14,771 bases of DNA from UBA6901 sp035256085 (GTDB taxonomy: Bacteria; Pseudomonadota; Gammaproteobacteria; Acidiferrobacterales; UBA6901), in NCBI GenBank assembly GCA_035256085.1, contig DATEYP010000210.1, forward strand, positions 1 to 14,771, read 5' to 3'. Positions 12,840-14,771 of this stretch are shown here, in pieces. Under the pieces are notes generated by a model. The model made no database searches, was not told where the DNA came from, and was given only the letters and a program-made list of their open reading frames with translations. Position numbers and translations under genes: made by a program. Numbering within the stretch: position 1 is the first letter of the stretch; every line of letters begins with the position of its first letter.

Positions 12840-13529
12840 ATGCCGGGACGAATTCTCATTGTCGAAGACGAGCAGGCCATCCGTGAAATGGTGTGCCTGG
12901 CCCTGAGTCAGGGCGGTTACGACTGCATGGAGGCGGCCGACACGAACGAGGCGCAGCAGCGCATCCTCGAAGGCCTGCCGGACCTGATCCTGCTCGACTG
13001 GATGCTGCCGGGCATGAGCGGCATCGATTATGCGCGCAAGTTGCGGCGCGACAAGCTCACCCAGGGGGTGCCGGTGATCATGCTCACCGCCCGCACCCAG
13101 GAAGAGGACAAGGTGCGCGGCCTCGATACCGGCGCCGACGACTACATCACCAAACCGTTTTCGACGCGCGAGCTGGTCGCACGTATCAAGGCACTGCTGC
13201 GCCGCACTGCGCCGCAGGCCACGGATGAACCGGTCGAGGTGCGCGGCCTGGCACTCGACCCAGTGACGCACCGCGTGCATTCCGGCGACATCAAGCTCGA
13301 ACTTGGGCCGATGGAATTCCGTCTGCTGCACTTCTTCATGACCCACCCGGAGCGCGTGCACTCGCGCGAACGCATCCTGGACAGCGTCTGGGGCAACAAT
13401 GTGTATGTCGAGGAACGCACCGTGGACGTGCATATCCGCCGCCTGCGCAAGGCGCTCACGCCGAGCGGCCACGACAATCTCATCCAGACAGTGCGCGGCG
13501 CCGGCTACCGGCTCTCGGCCCAGGACTGA
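12840..13529 (+). CDS. phoB: Phosphate regulon response regulator PhoB
   Basis: An OmpR/PhoB-family transcription factor that, when phosphorylated by PhoR, binds Pho boxes and activates phosphate-scavenging genes. The 229 residues match E. coli PhoB. The receiver domain (1-120) has the acidic pair in ILIVEDEQ (E9, D10), the phosphorylation site D53 in LILLDWMLPG, T83 in MLTAR and K105 in YITKPFS. The winged-helix DNA-binding domain (about 130-229) has GPMEFRLLHFFMTHPERVHS, the recognition region EERTVDVHIRRLRKAL and the terminal IQTVRGAGYRL. AGGA at 12827-12830 lies 9 nt before the ATG at 12840. phoR follows after 3 bp. Pho-box-like sites upstream support the assignment over other OmpR-family members. 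Confidence 0.95.
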   Translation: MPGRILIVEDEQAIREMVCLALSQGGYDCMEAADTNEAQQRILEGLPDLILLDWMLPGMSGIDYARKLRRDKLTQGVPVIMLTARTQEEDKVRGLDTGADDYITKPFSTRELVARIKALLRRTAPQATDEPVEVRGLALDPVTHRVHSGDIKLELGPMEFRLLHFFMTHPERVHSRERILDSVWGNNVYVEERTVDVHIRRLRKALTPSGHDNLIQTVRGAGYRLSAQD

Positions 13530-13532
13530 CAG

Positions 13533-14771
13533 GTGTCCGGGAATCTCTGGCGCGAAGTCTGGATCCTCCTCGGCATCGCGCTCGCAAGCCTGTTGCTTGC
13601 CGAAATTACCGGTTACCCGTTCCTGCTTGCCGCGCTCGGCTTCGGCCTGTACATCGTCTACAACCTGCGCAACCTGGTGCAACTCAATCGCTGGCTGGTC
13701 AACAAGCGCGAGGATGTGCCGGACGCCGGCGGCCTGTGGGGCGAGGTGCTCGAACGTATTCGCGCACTGACCAAGGAAACCGTGCAGCGCGAAGACCGGC
13801 TCACCGAGATGCTGACGCGCTTCCAGAGCGCCTCGTCCGCGACGCCGGACGCTATGCTGATCGTGTCGCGCAACAACGAAATCGAGTGGGCGAATCCGGC
13901 GAGCGAACGCCTGTTCGGCATTGCCACACCGCGCGACAGCGGGAGACGCATTATCAACCTGGTGCGTCAGCCGGAATTCGCCGCCTACCTGGACAAGGGT
14001 GAATACAACGAGGCGTTGGAGATGACCTCGCCATCACAGACGCAACGCTCGCTGTCGGTGCGCATCATTCCATTCGGCAGCTACCAGAAGCTGGTGATCG
14101 CGCGCGACATGACGCACCTTGCGCAACTCGAACACATGCGCAGCAACTTCGTGGCCAACATTTCGCACGAATTGCGCACCCCGCTCACCGTGCTCACCGG
14201 CTTCCTGGAAACCCTGAAGGACATGGACCAGCCGGCGAGCACGGATCTGCACAAGCACTTTCAGACCATGCACGACCAGGCGCAACGCATGTCACGCCTG
14301 GTGGACGATCTGCTCACCCTCTCCAAGCTCGAGACCACGCCGCCCACACGCCACGAAGCTGTGGTGGACGTGCCGGCCATGCTCGCCTCCCTCAAGGAGA
14401 TGGGCGAACTGGTCAGCGGCGCGCGCCACCACCACATCAGCCTGGTGGCGGACGCCGGTCTGCGACTCACCGGCAACGAGGAAGAGCTGCGCAGCGCCTT
14501 CTCCAACCTGATCAACAATGCCGTGCGCTACACGCCGGCCGGCGGCGACATCCGTCTCACCTGGAAACTGGACGGCGACAGCCCGGTGTTTGCCGTGCGC
14601 GACAGCGGCGAAGGCATCGCGCCGCAACACATACCGCGCCTGACCGAACGCTTCTACCGCATCGACACGGCACGCTCGCGCGACACCGGCGGCACCGGCC
14701 TGGGTCTGTCCATCGTCAAGCACATCCTGCTGCGCCACGATGCGCGTCTCGCCGTCGAGAGCGAACTCGGC
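13533..14771 (+). CDS. phoR: Phosphate regulon sensor histidine kinase PhoR, 3' end missing
   Basis: An inner-membrane histidine kinase that phosphorylates PhoB when phosphate is scarce. The frame is open from the GTG at 13533 to the window end, 413 codons; E. coli PhoR has about 431, so only a short tail is missing. AGGA at 13522-13525, inside the end of phoB, lies 7 nt before the GTG. Two N-terminal hydrophobic segments (about 6-40) with almost no periplasmic loop fit PhoR, which has no large sensor domain. A PAS-like region follows (about 95-200). The phosphorylated histidine is H212 in ISHELRTPLTVL; the N box is LINNAVRYTP (N328/N329), G1 is RDSGEGI (D357) and G2 is GTGLGL (387-392). Confidence 0.95.
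   Translation, partial: MSGNLWREVWILLGIALASLLLAEITGYPFLLAALGFGLYIVYNLRNLVQLNRWLVNKREDVPDAGGLWGEVLERIRALTKETVQREDRLTEMLTRFQSASSATPDAMLIVSRNNEIEWANPASERLFGIATPRDSGRRIINLVRQPEFAAYLDKGEYNEALEMTSPSQTQRSLSVRIIPFGSYQKLVIARDMTHLAQLEHMRSNFVANISHELRTPLTVLTGFLETLKDMDQPASTDLHKHFQTMHDQAQRMSRLVDDLLTLSKLETTPPTRHEAVVDVPAMLASLKEMGELVSGARHHHISLVADAGLRLTGNEEELRSAFSNLINNAVRYTPAGGDIRLTWKLDGDSPVFAVRDSGEGIAPQHIPRLTERFYRIDTARSRDTGGTGLGLSIVKHILLRHDARLAVESELG

Noticed and set aside
12834..13682. A 282-codon minus-strand frame opposite phoB and the phoR start
   Set aside because: Antisense to a clear response regulator with all catalytic residues; no motif of its own.

Overview
This window is GC-rich, densely coded bacterial chromosome, most probably from a gammaproteobacterium. 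The main evidence is gene order. The run gpsA-secB-grxC-(yibN-type rhodanese) facing away from gpmI-envC is, from general knowledge, the arrangement in Escherichia coli. The addition of ctpA after envC recalls Pseudomonas. The ubiE-ubiJ-ubiB cluster and a PhoB/PhoR pair point the same way. I cannot name a genus. Nothing looks like a phage, plasmid, insertion sequence or CRISPR array; most of the content is housekeeping.

Layout, left to right. (1) Minus strand, 1-2559: an ArsR-family regulator, a membrane-anchored rhodanese, a glutaredoxin, the SecB chaperone and glycerol-3-phosphate dehydrogenase GpsA, cut by the left window edge. The rhodanese and glutaredoxin overlap by 4 bp. (2) An AT-rich divergent promoter region, 2560-2684, with inverted repeats. 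(3) Plus strand, 2685-7407: phosphoglycerate mutase GpmI, the amidase activator EnvC, a CtpA-type periplasmic protease and a DJ-1/PfpI protein. (4) A GNAT acetyltransferase (7540-8007) lying between two long inverted-repeat elements. (5) Minus strand: an unidentified exported, probably beta-barrel protein (8186-9028) with its own terminator. (6) Minus strand, 9115-12628: a DUF971 protein, UbiE, UbiJ and UbiB (ubiquinone synthesis), with a near-perfect 36-nt inverted repeat between ubiE and ubiJ. (7) Plus strand, 12840 to the end: PhoB, then PhoR cut by the right edge, preceded by two Pho-box-like sites.

Functional groupings: redox and sulfur-transfer proteins together with protein export and phospholipid precursor supply; glycolysis next to cell-wall cleavage control and periplasmic proteolysis; late ubiquinone synthesis; and phosphate sensing.

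I do not see a convincing new multi-gene system. The points most worth following up are four: the small ArsR regulator, whose two cysteines are spaced much like those of persulfide sensors and which sits beside a rhodanese and a glutaredoxin; at least four families of short dispersed palindromic repeats packed into the few gaps; one of these repeats lying in frame inside the barrel gene; and the Pho-box-like sites before phoB.
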